From positions 1 to 64,000 of the forward strand of contig CANOSM010000001.1 of NCBI GenBank assembly GCA_947569365.1: a stretch of 64,000 nt of DNA. Reading direction: 5' to 3'. Source of the DNA: an uncultured Clostridium sp. (GTDB lineage Bacteria; Bacillota; Clostridia; TANB77; CAG-508). Of this stretch, positions 1-7,323 are shown piece after piece. The position numbers and the translations under genes were made by a program. The stretch's first letter is position 1; the number at the start of each line of letters is the position of its first letter. The notes under the pieces were generated by a model that was not told where the DNA came from, searched no databases, and saw only the letters and a program-made list of their open reading frames with translations.

Positions 1-2
1 AA

Positions 3-462
3 AAATATTTAAGAATTTATAAATTTAAATTTAATATAAAAAAAATATATTTAAAGATTATAGAAAATATGAATGTAGAGAGGGATATAAGAGTAGTAAA
101 TATTAAGGATATTGAAAAATTAAATATAAATTTTTCAAAAATATCTATAATTCGGAAGAATAAATGTAGTAAATAATATGATTACTATGTATTCTATAAC
201 ATTATTATCAATAATTATTTCAAATATGATAGGATATCTAAGTTTTAAAACAAATGTAAAAAATGTAAATATTGATATAAAACCAATATTTAATATAGAG
301 GACATATGGATTAGAAATAAAAACCCTATTTTTAATGCAGGAATTGTATCAGAATTTGTAATAAATCTAAAAATGATAAATTTAATAAGATTTATATTTC
401 TAATAAACAGAGATATTAAGATAAAAGACATAAAAACAGAAAAAATAATTACAAATGAATAA
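3..462 (+). CDS. DUF2953 (YtfI-like) sporulation-linked protein, partial, with +1 frame change at CGG
   Basis: The left end is cut by the window edge. One frame is open from base 3 and runs to the codon ATT before CGG at 153-155; it would stop at 174-176. The +1 frame starts with GGA at 154 and continues to 462. Joined, the protein reads ...KISI-I-GRINVV..., followed by a hydrophobic stretch and a C-terminal part with a PIFN-type segment resembling the DUF2953 family, whose members often have a conserved Gly at this point. In Bacillus the homologue ytfI sits just upstream of ytfJ, as here, so context supports the call. The function is unknown; a sporulation link is inferred from the neighbour. 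Removing one C makes a single continuous reading frame. Family assignment is moderate because the sequence is short and divergent. Confidence 0.6.
153..155 (+). other. In-frame CGG at +1 frame change (site 1)
   Basis: Context is ATT CGG AAG. Frame 0 stops seven codons later, whereas the +1 frame beginning GGA AGA continues the DUF2953-like protein. It is one of five sites in this window with the same arrangement. Confidence 0.7.
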
Positions 463-520
463 AAAATATACTCTTGCAAAAAATATTATTATAAACGTAA
501 ATAGAAAGGAGAAAATAAAA

Positions 521-1063
521 ATGGATCATCCAATTGAAGATATTATGAAGACAACAATGAATAGCTTAAAAGATATGATAGATGTAAATACAATTATTGG
601 TTCACCAATAGAAACAAAAAATAATACTGTAATTATTCCTATATCAAAAGTATGTTTTACATTTGCATCAGGAGGAAGTGATTTTAAAGGTGAGACAATA
701 AATGAGTATACAAAAAGGGAAAAAGATGAAATAATACAATATAGATTACCTTTTGGTGGCGGAAGTGGTGCAGGAGTTTGTATAAAACCAGTTGCATTTT
801 TAATTGTTTCTGAAGATACTACTAAACTTTTACCTGTTGATTATAATTCAACAGTAGATAAGTTAATAGATTATATTCCTGATATAGTTGAAAAAGGAAA
901 TGAAGTAATAAAATGTATGAAAGATAAAAATAAATGTATAAATGATTTAAAACAAAAAATAGAGAAAAGTCTAAAAAAAGATATGGAAGATGCAGAAAAG
1001 CAAGAGGAAAAAGAAAAAGAAGATATTCCTATAGAAAATTCATATGAGAATATGCCAGAATAA
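521..1063 (+). CDS. ytfJ: Spore protein YtfJ/GerW family
   Basis: The protein is 180 aa. The start at 521 (MDHPIEDIMKT) is chosen because AGAAAGGAG lies at 503-511; an upstream in-frame ATG at 455 has no ribosome site and would overlap the previous gene. Family hallmarks are the N-terminal 'HPIEDIMKTTMNSLKDM', the 'VIIPISKVCFTFASGG' strand and the glycine-rich 'FGGGSGAGV' loop followed by 'KPVAFLIV'. YtfJ/GerW proteins are made in the forespore and needed for normal germination in Bacillus. The C-terminal 40 residues are a charged Lys/Glu tail. The gene follows the DUF2953 gene as in Bacillus ytfI-ytfJ, so the two are probably one transcription unit ending at the hairpin at 1070. Confidence 0.92.
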   Translation: MDHPIEDIMKTTMNSLKDMIDVNTIIGSPIETKNNTVIIPISKVCFTFASGGSDFKGETINEYTKREKDEIIQYRLPFGGGSGAGVCIKPVAFLIVSEDTTKLLPVDYNSTVDKLIDYIPDIVEKGNEVIKCMKDKNKCINDLKQKIEKSLKKDMEDAEKQEEKEKEDIPIENSYENMPE

Positions 1064-1069
1064 AAATAA

Positions 1070-1123
1070 AAGAGATTATTACATATACAATTGATTTTAA
1101 AGTAATAATCTCTTATTTTTTCT
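1070..1123 (+). terminator. Rho-independent terminator after ytfJ
   Basis: Perfect 13-bp stem (AAGAGATTATTAC, 1070-1082, with GTAATAATCTCTT, 1102-1114) followed by ATTTTTTC. Confidence 0.85.
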
Positions 1124-1132
1124 TTTTAATTA

Positions 1133-1161
1133 TTGCCTCAAAGTATGTAAAATGATAAAAT
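1133..1161 (+). promoter_or_regulatory. Sigma-A type promoter for the mgtC-like operon
   Basis: TTGCCT (1133-1138), a 17-nt spacer and TAAAAT (1156-1161), about 40 nt before the next start. It lies directly after the ytfJ terminator. Confidence 0.5.
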
Positions 1162-1204
1162 ACTACTCGTAAATATAATTAATATTTGAGGAGTGAGATT
1201 TTTT

Positions 1205-1870
1205 ATGGATATAATTTTATCAATTATAAATACATTTGAATTTCAAGTTATTATAAGGATAATATTGTGTATGATTTTAGCTGGTATAATAGGACAAGAA
1301 AGAGAAAGCTTAAATAAGCCAGCTGGAACTAGAACACATATGTTACTTGGAATAAGTGGATGTTTAGTTATGCTATGTGGAGAATATGTTGCTTTAAAAT
1401 ATAATAGCTCTGATATTACGAGACTTCCAGGACAACTTTTATCTGGGATAGGATTTATAGGTGCAGGTACAATATTAAAAGACGGTTCAAATATAAAAGG
1501 ACTTACTACAGCAGCAAGTTTACTTTGCACTACTTGTATAGGAATAATAGTAGGTTCAGGATTTTATCTAGGTGGAATAATTGGAACTTTAATTTTATAC
1601 ATAATACTTACACATGTTTATAGATTAGGAGAAGGTTCAGAAGGAAAATATAAAGATTATGAATTCTTATTAAAATATAAAGAAACATGCGATATAGAAA
1701 AAGTTCAAGAAATATTTGAAATGGAAAATTATAGTATTGAATCATTAAAAAAGGATAGTTCAGATAAATCATTTAGTATTAAGGGAAAATATACAATCGA
1801 ATCAAATAAAACTAAATTAATTGCAAATTTAATGAATGATACAAGTATAATAGAAATTATAGAAGGATAG
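1205..1870 (+). CDS. MgtC/SapB family membrane protein
   Basis: The protein is 221 aa. ATG 1205 is preferred over the GTG at 1193, which lies inside the ribosome site GAGGAG (1188-1193). Family motifs are all present: 'GQERE' after the first membrane helix, 'AGTRTH', 'GIGFIGAGTI' and 'GLTTAAS'. About four to five transmembrane helices fill residues 5-140. The last 70 residues form a soluble ACT-like tail. MgtC-family proteins are inner-membrane proteins linked to Mg2+ limitation and, in pathogens, to inhibition of F-type ATP synthase; the exact role here is unknown. The next gene starts 13 nt downstream, so the two are probably cotranscribed. Confidence 0.88.
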   Translation: MDIILSIINTFEFQVIIRIILCMILAGIIGQERESLNKPAGTRTHMLLGISGCLVMLCGEYVALKYNSSDITRLPGQLLSGIGFIGAGTILKDGSNIKGLTTAASLLCTTCIGIIVGSGFYLGGIIGTLILYIILTHVYRLGEGSEGKYKDYEFLLKYKETCDIEKVQEIFEMENYSIESLKKDSSDKSFSIKGKYTIESNKTKLIANLMNDTSIIEIIEG

Positions 1871-1883
1871 GAAAGAAATCATT

Positions 1884-3137
1884 ATGAAAGATGATATAGA
1901 AAAAATAAAAGAAATGGCAGATTGGTGCTTAGGATGTAAATTAAAACCATGTTCTGAAAAGGGATGTCCGATAAAAACTAATATCCCAGAATTTATATCA
2001 AAGGTAAAAGAAGAAAAATTTGATGAGGCATATGATATATTACAGGAAAATAATATCTTTAGTCACATATGTGGAACAATATGTCCACAAGAAGAGCAGT
2101 GTGAAGGAAAATGTGTAAGAGGAATTAAACAAGAGCCAACTAAAATAGGAAGATTAGAAAAGTTTGTAAATGAATGGGCATTGGAAAATAATTATGAGTA
2201 TGTATATAAAACAAATACGCAAAAAAATAATAAGAAAGTTGCTGTAATAGGTTCAGGACCTGCTGGAATAGAGTGTGCATATGAACTTAAGAAAAATGGA
2301 TATGATGTAACAATATATGAAAAAGATAAAGAATTTGGTGGGATACTTAGATATGGTATTCCAGATTTTAGACTATCAAAGAATATAATACAAAATATAA
2401 TTTCTAATCTTAAAAAGATGGGGGTAGAGTTTATATCTGAAACTAAATTTGGAAGAGATATAACAATAGATAGTTTAAAAAAGGAATATGATGCAGTATT
2501 TTTAGGAATAGGAGCTGAGTGTCCTAGCACATATAATATAGGTGATTTTAAAAATATATATGACTCAGATACTTTTTTAAGAAGATATAATGATAAAGAG
2601 TATATAGAAGGACTTGGAGATGTAGTAGTAATTGGTGGTGGAAATGTAGCAATGGATTCAGCAAGGACTGCAAAAAGGATGGGAGCAAATAGTGTTTCTA
2701 TTTTATATAGAAGAGATAAAGAGCATATGCCAGCAAGAAATGATGAACTTGAAGAGGCAGAAAAAGAAGGAATAAAGCCCGTATATTTAACAAGAGTAAT
2801 AAAAGGAAGCGGAGATAATAGTACTTTAAAAGAATTAGAATGCATAAAAACAGAAATAATAGATCATAAAGCTATTGATATAGTAAATTCTGAATTCAAA
2901 TATAAAGCTGATTCTGTAGTATTTGCTATAGGACTAAAGCCAAATAAAGAATTAATTGAAAGTCAAAATATAGAAGTCAACCAATATGGTCTTATAAATG
3001 TAGATGAATTTGGAAGAACTAATATAGATAAAGTATATGCAGGTGGAGATGCAATGGAAAGTAAATCTACAGTATGTAGAGCAATTGCTTCAGCAAGAAA
3101 TGCTTCACATGCTATAATAGGAGATTTAAATAAATAG
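1884..3137 (+). CDS. GltD-like NAD(P)-dependent FAD oxidoreductase (glutamate synthase small-subunit family)
   Basis: The protein is 417 aa. The N-terminal region has a cysteine-rich Fe-S domain (CLGCKLKPC near residue 14, then CGTICPQEEQC and GKC near residue 60-75). A first Rossmann fold 'VAVIGSGPAGIECAYEL' (about residue 118) binds FAD. A second, 'VVVIGGGNVAMDSA' (about residue 250), binds NAD(P)H, and 'YAGGDAM' near the C-terminus completes the FAD site. The architecture matches GltD and the related NfnB/dihydropyrimidine-dehydrogenase N-terminal module. No large glutamate synthase subunit or NfnA gene is nearby, so the electron acceptor is uncertain. It lies in a close-packed run with the mgtC-like gene and the two peptidases (12-18 nt gaps). 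Confidence 0.88.
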   Translation: MKDDIEKIKEMADWCLGCKLKPCSEKGCPIKTNIPEFISKVKEEKFDEAYDILQENNIFSHICGTICPQEEQCEGKCVRGIKQEPTKIGRLEKFVNEWALENNYEYVYKTNTQKNNKKVAVIGSGPAGIECAYELKKNGYDVTIYEKDKEFGGILRYGIPDFRLSKNIIQNIISNLKKMGVEFISETKFGRDITIDSLKKEYDAVFLGIGAECPSTYNIGDFKNIYDSDTFLRRYNDKEYIEGLGDVVVIGGGNVAMDSARTAKRMGANSVSILYRRDKEHMPARNDELEEAEKEGIKPVYLTRVIKGSGDNSTLKELECIKTEIIDHKAIDIVNSEFKYKADSVVFAIGLKPNKELIESQNIEVNQYGLINVDEFGRTNIDKVYAGGDAMESKSTVCRAIASARNASHAIIGDLNK

Positions 3138-3149
3138 GAGAATAGAAAA

Positions 3150-4551
3150 ATGACAGATGAATATATAGAATCTAGAAAAGACGAAATTATAGAAGAAGTT
3201 TGTAATATAGTAAAAATACCAAGTATAAATGATAATGAAACAGCAAAGGAAAAAATGCCATTTGGTGAAAATACAAATAAAGCATTAGAGTATATTTTAA
3301 AACTTGGAGAAAAATTAGGATTTAGGACTAAAAATCTAGATGGATATTGTGGATATATAGAATTTGGAGAAGGAGAAGAATTACTTCGGAATAGTAGGAC
3401 ATTTAGATGTTGTTCCAGTAGGAGATGGATGGACATATGAACCATTTAATCCGCAAGTATCAGATGGAAAGCTTTATGGAAGAGGAACTACAGATGATAA
3501 AGGACCAGTTATTGCTTCTTTATATGCTATGAAAGCAGTAATGGATACATGCAAAGTAAATAAAAGAGTAAGATTAATAGTAGGACTAGATGAAGAGAGA
3601 AGTTGGAAATGTATAAAACATTATAAAGAACTAGAAGAGATGCCAACACTTGGATTTAGTCCTGATGCTGAATTTCCATGCATATATGCAGAAAAAGGAT
3701 TACTTTCAGTAAAATTATCAAAGGAAATTAAAACCAATAGAGATGATGTATTAATAGAGAATATAGACTATAAAAATAATCCTATAAATATTGTTCCAAA
3801 ATATTGTGGTATTACTATCAAGTTTAAAAATAATCAATTATTAGAAAAAGTAAAATTAGATATTATAAATGAAATAAATGCTAATAAATTTGATATTAAA
3901 ATAAATGATATAGATGATAATAGATTATTAATAGAGTCATTTGGAAAAGTAGCACATGCTGCACATCCAGAACTTGGAACAAATGCAATAATGAGACTAG
4001 TTATTTGTATTAACAAAGTATTTGAGAAGAATAATATAGAAATAGACTTTATCAAAATAATAAATGATAAATTTAAACTAGAAACAAATGGAAAGTCTTT
4101 AGGAATTGATTTTAAAGATGATATGGGAGAATTAACTCTAAATGTTGCAAAATTATATATTAATGATAATAAAATGAATTTAGAAGCAAATATGAGGGTT
4201 CCAGTAACATATAAATTAAGCGATATTGAGGAAAAAATAACTGATAATTTAAAAGATACAGATATTGAAATTGAATTTAAAGGAAGAAATAATTCATTAT
4301 ATATTCCAAAAGATAACGAGTTAGTTCAAAAGTTATGCAAAATATATAACGATTATTATGGAATGGATGAAAAACCACTTGCTATAGGTGGTGCAACATA
4401 TGCAAGAGCATTTAAGAATTGTGTATCATTTGGAGCAATGATGCCAAATGAAGAAGATATGTGTCATAAAGCAGATGAATATATAAAAGTGCAAAATTTA
4501 ATAGATAGTTCAAAAATATATGCAAGAGCAATTTATGAACTTACAAGATAA
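3150..4551 (+). CDS. M20 family dipeptidase (PepV/Sapep-like), with +1 frame change at CGG
   Basis: Frame 0 from ATG 3150 encodes 79 residues up to CTT before CGG (3387-3389) and would stop about 17 codons further on. The +1 frame from GGA 3388 runs to 4551, giving a joined product of 466 aa, the usual length for Sapep/PepV. The join restores the invariant metal-binding motif GIVGHLDVVPVGDGW. Other motifs are 'GRGTTDDKGP' (bridging Asp), 'LDEERSW' (general base Glu), 'SPDAEFP', 'AAHPELGTNA' and the C-terminal 'GGATYARAF' with His in 'MCHKADEY'. It is predicted to be a cytosolic di-zinc peptidase for short peptides. Nothing else in the gene is decayed, which argues against a simple pseudogene. 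The next gene, an LD-carboxypeptidase, is 18 nt downstream. Confidence 0.85.
3387..3389 (+). other. In-frame CGG at +1 frame change (site 2)
   Basis: Context is CTT CGG AAT; the +1 frame reads GGA ATA GTA GGA CAT, the metal-binding GIVGH motif. The arrangement resembles the yeast Ty1 site CUU-AGG-C, where a slow Arg codon induces +1 movement onto a Gly codon. Confidence 0.75.
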
Positions 4552-4569
4552 AAAAGGAGAATAGAGAAT

Positions 4570-5637
4570 ATGAGATATCCTGAAAGCTTAGAAGTAGGAG
4601 ATATGATAGGAGTAACAGCACCATCTGCTGGAATAGCAAAAGAAATAAAACAAAAAAGATTAGATAATGCAAAATATAATTTAGAAAGATTAGGTTACAA
4701 ATATAAAGAAACAAAAAATGTAAGAACAGATTATAAGGGAAGAAGTTCAAGTGCAATAGAAAGAGCAGATCAGTTTATGGAATTATGGAAAGATAAAGAT
4801 GTAAAGGCTATAATTGCTGCAGATGGAGGAGACTTTTTAATAGAAATGCTAGAATATCTTGATTTTGAAGAGCTAAAGAAAATGCCTCCTAAATGGTTTC
4901 AAGGATATTCTGATATTACAACACTTAGCTTTTTACTTACAACAATTTGTGATATTGCAACAGTATATGGTCCTAATATAAAAGGATATGGAATGAGAAA
5001 TTTATATAGAAATTTTATAGATTCATTAAAATTAATGAATAAACAAGAAATAATTCAAGAAAGTTTTGAAAAATACGAAAAAAATTGGCTTGAAGAAATT
5101 ATACAAAAAGAAAAAGAGGAAATTAATGAAATTTCTAAAGATATAGAAGAAGACCCATATAAAGAATATGAATTAGTAAATACAGTAGAATGGAAGAACT
5201 TAAATAATGAAAAACAAATTAATATAAAAGGGAGAAGTATAGGCGGCTGTTTTGATGTAATAGAAAACTTTATAGGAACAAAATATGATAATGTTAAACA
5301 ATATATAAACAAATATAAAAACGATGGTATTATATGGTTTTTAGAAATATTTGATATGACTACACCACGTTTATATTTAAAATTATTACAAATGAAAAAT
5401 GCAGGATATTTTGAAAATTGTAATGGAATAATATTTGGAAGAAGTCTAATGCTTAAAGTAGATTACGATATGGATTTTAAAGAGACTGTAAAAAGTGCAA
5501 TAGGAGATCTAAATATAAAGGTAATATATGATGCTGATATAGGACACTTAGCACCACAAATAAATATAGTAAATGGTGCAATACTAGATATTACATCACA
5601 AAATGGAAAAGGGATAATAAAAACATATTTTATATAA
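4570..5637 (+). CDS. Peptidase S66 family LD-carboxypeptidase (LdcA/MccF-like)
   Basis: The protein is 355 aa with AAAGGAGA ahead of ATG 4570. The nucleophile elbow 'GYSDIT' places the catalytic Ser near residue 114. 'GDMIGVTAPSAG' at the N-terminus and the C-terminal 'DADIGHLAPQ' carrying the catalytic His are typical of S66; a Glu near 'ENFIGTKYD' or 'LEIFD' would complete the triad. S66 enzymes cleave the L-D bond of peptidoglycan tetrapeptides or, in MccF, hydrolyse microcin C. With the preceding M20 dipeptidase this suggests cell-wall peptide recycling, though that substrate link is an inference. Confidence 0.88.
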   Translation: MRYPESLEVGDMIGVTAPSAGIAKEIKQKRLDNAKYNLERLGYKYKETKNVRTDYKGRSSSAIERADQFMELWKDKDVKAIIAADGGDFLIEMLEYLDFEELKKMPPKWFQGYSDITTLSFLLTTICDIATVYGPNIKGYGMRNLYRNFIDSLKLMNKQEIIQESFEKYEKNWLEEIIQKEKEEINEISKDIEEDPYKEYELVNTVEWKNLNNEKQINIKGRSIGGCFDVIENFIGTKYDNVKQYINKYKNDGIIWFLEIFDMTTPRLYLKLLQMKNAGYFENCNGIIFGRSLMLKVDYDMDFKETVKSAIGDLNIKVIYDADIGHLAPQINIVNGAILDITSQNGKGIIKTYFI

Positions 5638-5663
5638 TAATAAATAAAATTATAAATATGGGT

Positions 5664-5693
5664 GGGGGTGGCTCTGCGCACTAGCCGACCCCC
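5664..5693 (-). terminator. GC-rich hairpin after the first duplicated membrane gene
   Basis: GGGGGT-GGCT (5664-5673) pairs with AGCC-GACCCCC (5683-5693) around a 9-nt loop. It is strikingly GC-rich for this DNA and lies just 3' of the minus-strand gene at 5704. There is no strict T run on the minus strand. A similar hairpin follows the second copy at 6509. Confidence 0.5.
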
Positions 5694-5703
5694 TGAAGCA
5701 AAA

Positions 5704-6264
5704 TTAATACTGAAGTTTCTTATAAAGAAAACAAAAGAACATATTAAGATATAAAAAAAGATTAGCTGTAATTATAAAGATGTATCTAAATATAAACATT
5801 TCTGCTTTCACTATAAGTTTAAAGTGAAAGTGATAAAAAAATATAAACCATATTATAATTACTAGTGCAAGAATTGTAACTCCAAATATAAGCATCAATA
5901 TTGATGCTTCATTCTTTGATGCAAAAGAAATAATATCATCTGTACTGTTTATTATTTCTTTTTTTTCATTTTGTTTTTCCTCAATCTTTTTTTCTGTATC
6001 TTTTATTAGTTTCTTATCTAGCTTCGCTACCTTTGGCCTATCAGTTTCTTTTACTTTCACTTCATCCTGTAATGTGTTTATCACCTTAGTCCATGTTTTG
6101 ATATCCTTTTGGATATCAAAAAGGTTCAATTGAGTATCAACTATTACATACCCTATATAACACACATTGATTGACCCCCATACCATCAGTGCCATGGTAC
6201 TGATTAGAAAGAAAATTTTGACTACAATATTTTTCTTCCGTCCTTTTTTGTTGTCTACTTTCAT
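5704..6264 (-). CDS. Unknown membrane protein, copy A of a duplicated cassette
   Basis: The protein is 186 aa and of no recognised family. ATG at 6264 follows AAGGAGGT. There is a basic N-terminus, a transmembrane helix at about residues 15-38, a highly charged coiled-coil-like middle (about 50-105, Lys/Glu rich) and two more hydrophobic helices (about 115-140 and 150-180). It has the same layout and length as the neighbour at 6564-7106, including an 'MALMVWGSINVC' segment against 'MVSMIWVTISIC' in the first helix, so the two are paralogues. It contains an in-frame CGG (minus strand 6240-6238, GGA CGG AAG) that does not break the frame, unlike five other CGG sites in the window. Codon use and GC-rich flanks hint at recent acquisition. 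Confidence 0.6.
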   Translation of the reverse strand: MKVDNKKGRKKNIVVKIFFLISTMALMVWGSINVCYIGYVIVDTQLNLFDIQKDIKTWTKVINTLQDEVKVKETDRPKVAKLDKKLIKDTEKKIEEKQNEKKEIINSTDDIISFASKNEASILMLIFGVTILALVIIIWFIFFYHFHFKLIVKAEMFIFRYIFIITANLFLYLNMFFCFLYKKLQY

Positions 6265-6312
6265 AGTAATACCTCCTTAAAAAAATTATAGTAATAAAAA
6301 TATCATACTATA

Positions 6313-6357
6313 ATTATACCATAAAAAAAGAAAATAGGGAATGTTACATAAATGTAA
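6313..6357 (-). promoter_or_regulatory. Promoter and palindrome upstream of copy A
   Basis: Reading on the minus strand, the palindrome TTACATTTATGTAA (6357-6344) is followed by a -10 like TATAAT (6318-6313) preceded by TGG. The same palindrome and -10 precede copy B, so both are probably under the same control. Confidence 0.5.
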
Positions 6358-6508
6358 AGAAAAAAGAATATTTCGAATATGTTTATAAAAGTTAATAAAA
6401 AGGATTTAGAAAAATTGAACTATATTAGATATTACATCTAAAAAAAAGAGGATAAGTAGATAAATATATATTTTTTAGATAAATAGTAATTACTATAAAA
6501 ATGGGTGT

Positions 6509-6537
6509 GGGGCTAACTGCACATAACAGCTAACCCC
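6509..6537 (-). terminator. GC-rich hairpin after copy B
   Basis: GGGGCTAACTG (6509-6519) pairs with CAGCTAACCCC (6527-6537), allowing two G-U pairs. Both this hairpin and the one at 5664 are preceded on the plus strand by ATGGGTG. Termination is inferred from position. Confidence 0.5.
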
Positions 6538-6563
6538 TTATTAGAATAACAAAAAAATTAATA

Positions 6564-7106
6564 TTAATATTCTAAAAATAAAATAATAATTGGTAATAAT
6601 AATACCAGTAATATTGCTCGTGTAACAGATTTACAGATTAGATATTCAAATTTTATAACCTTTATATAGTTATAATTATAAATGAGCAGTATCCATATCA
6701 TAAGAATTGATATTATTGGTAGGAACCCAATAAAAATCATTGGAATGGATATGCCATTTTTAGCAGCTAATGCAACATAAAAGTTATTACTTTCTATTAT
6801 TTTTTTTCTCTTCTCATATAAAGTTGGTATCCGTGAATCTGCTTCATCTGCTTTTTTCTGAAAACTTCTTCTTGTTTCACCTGTACTCATAATAGCCATA
6901 TCATGGTTATATTTTCTGCTATTTTCTAAATCCTTAATATCAGTATAAATAGTACATAATCTATACTGAGTATTGAGGATAAACAATGATGAGCTACAAA
7001 TGCTAATAGTCACCCATATCATTGATACCATAGTACCAATGAACAGAAGGAGCTTTATAAGATCCCTCCGGTTTTCTTTTAAAAAGTTGCTAAATTTTTT
7101 TCTCAT
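6564..7106 (-). CDS. Unknown membrane protein, copy B of a duplicated cassette
   Basis: The protein is 180 aa. The start at 7106 (MRKKFSNFLK) is set by AAGGAGG at 7119-7113; a longer frame to 7142 lacks such a site. The layout is a basic N-terminus, a helix at about residues 18-40, a charged middle, and helices at about 115-140 and 150-178. It is paralogous to the gene at 5704. Two in-frame CGG codons (7070-7068 in ENRRD, 6833-6831 in DSRIP) keep the frame. No homologue was recognised. The size, single N-terminal helix plus coiled middle and tandem duplication would fit an accessory membrane or stress gene, but no function can be assigned. Confidence 0.6.
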   Translation of the reverse strand: MRKKFSNFLKENRRDLIKLLLFIGTMVSMIWVTISICSSSLFILNTQYRLCTIYTDIKDLENSRKYNHDMAIMSTGETRRSFQKKADEADSRIPTLYEKRKKIIESNNFYVALAAKNGISIPMIFIGFLPIISILMIWILLIYNYNYIKVIKFEYLICKSVTRAILLVLLLPIIILFLEY

Positions 7107-7156
7107 AAGTCTACCTCCTTTTTTAATAAACCTCGTATACATTTTACCATAATATA

Positions 7157-7202
7157 ATTATACCACAAAAATAAAAAAAAGAAAAGTGTTACAAAAATGT
7201 AA
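7157..7202 (-). promoter_or_regulatory. Promoter and palindrome upstream of copy B
   Basis: The minus strand has the palindrome-like TTACATTTTTGTAA (7202-7189) and a -10 TATAAT (7162-7157) preceded by TGTGG. It matches the element at 6313-6357. The following AATATTCGAA-type sequence is also shared, so the duplication includes the regulatory region. Confidence 0.5.
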
Positions 7203-7237
7203 ATAAAAAGAAATATTCGAAAAAAATGTCAAAAAAA

Positions 7238-7266
7238 TTGACAAATGAGATTTTATAATAGATAAT
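7238..7266 (+). promoter_or_regulatory. Promoter of glycogen phosphorylase
   Basis: Consensus TTGACA (7238-7243), 17-nt spacer and GATAAT (7261-7266). CGGAGG, the ribosome site, lies at about 7311-7317 before ATG 7324. Confidence 0.7.
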
Positions 7267-7323
7267 ATTTTATATGTTTAAGAGAATACAAAAGAAAATT
7301 TATAAAAATACGGAGGAAAAATT

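Noticed and set aside
5664..6537. GC-rich hairpins as riboswitches
   Set aside because: They lie downstream of the minus-strand genes, so position fits 3' hairpins better, and no riboswitch core was recognised.
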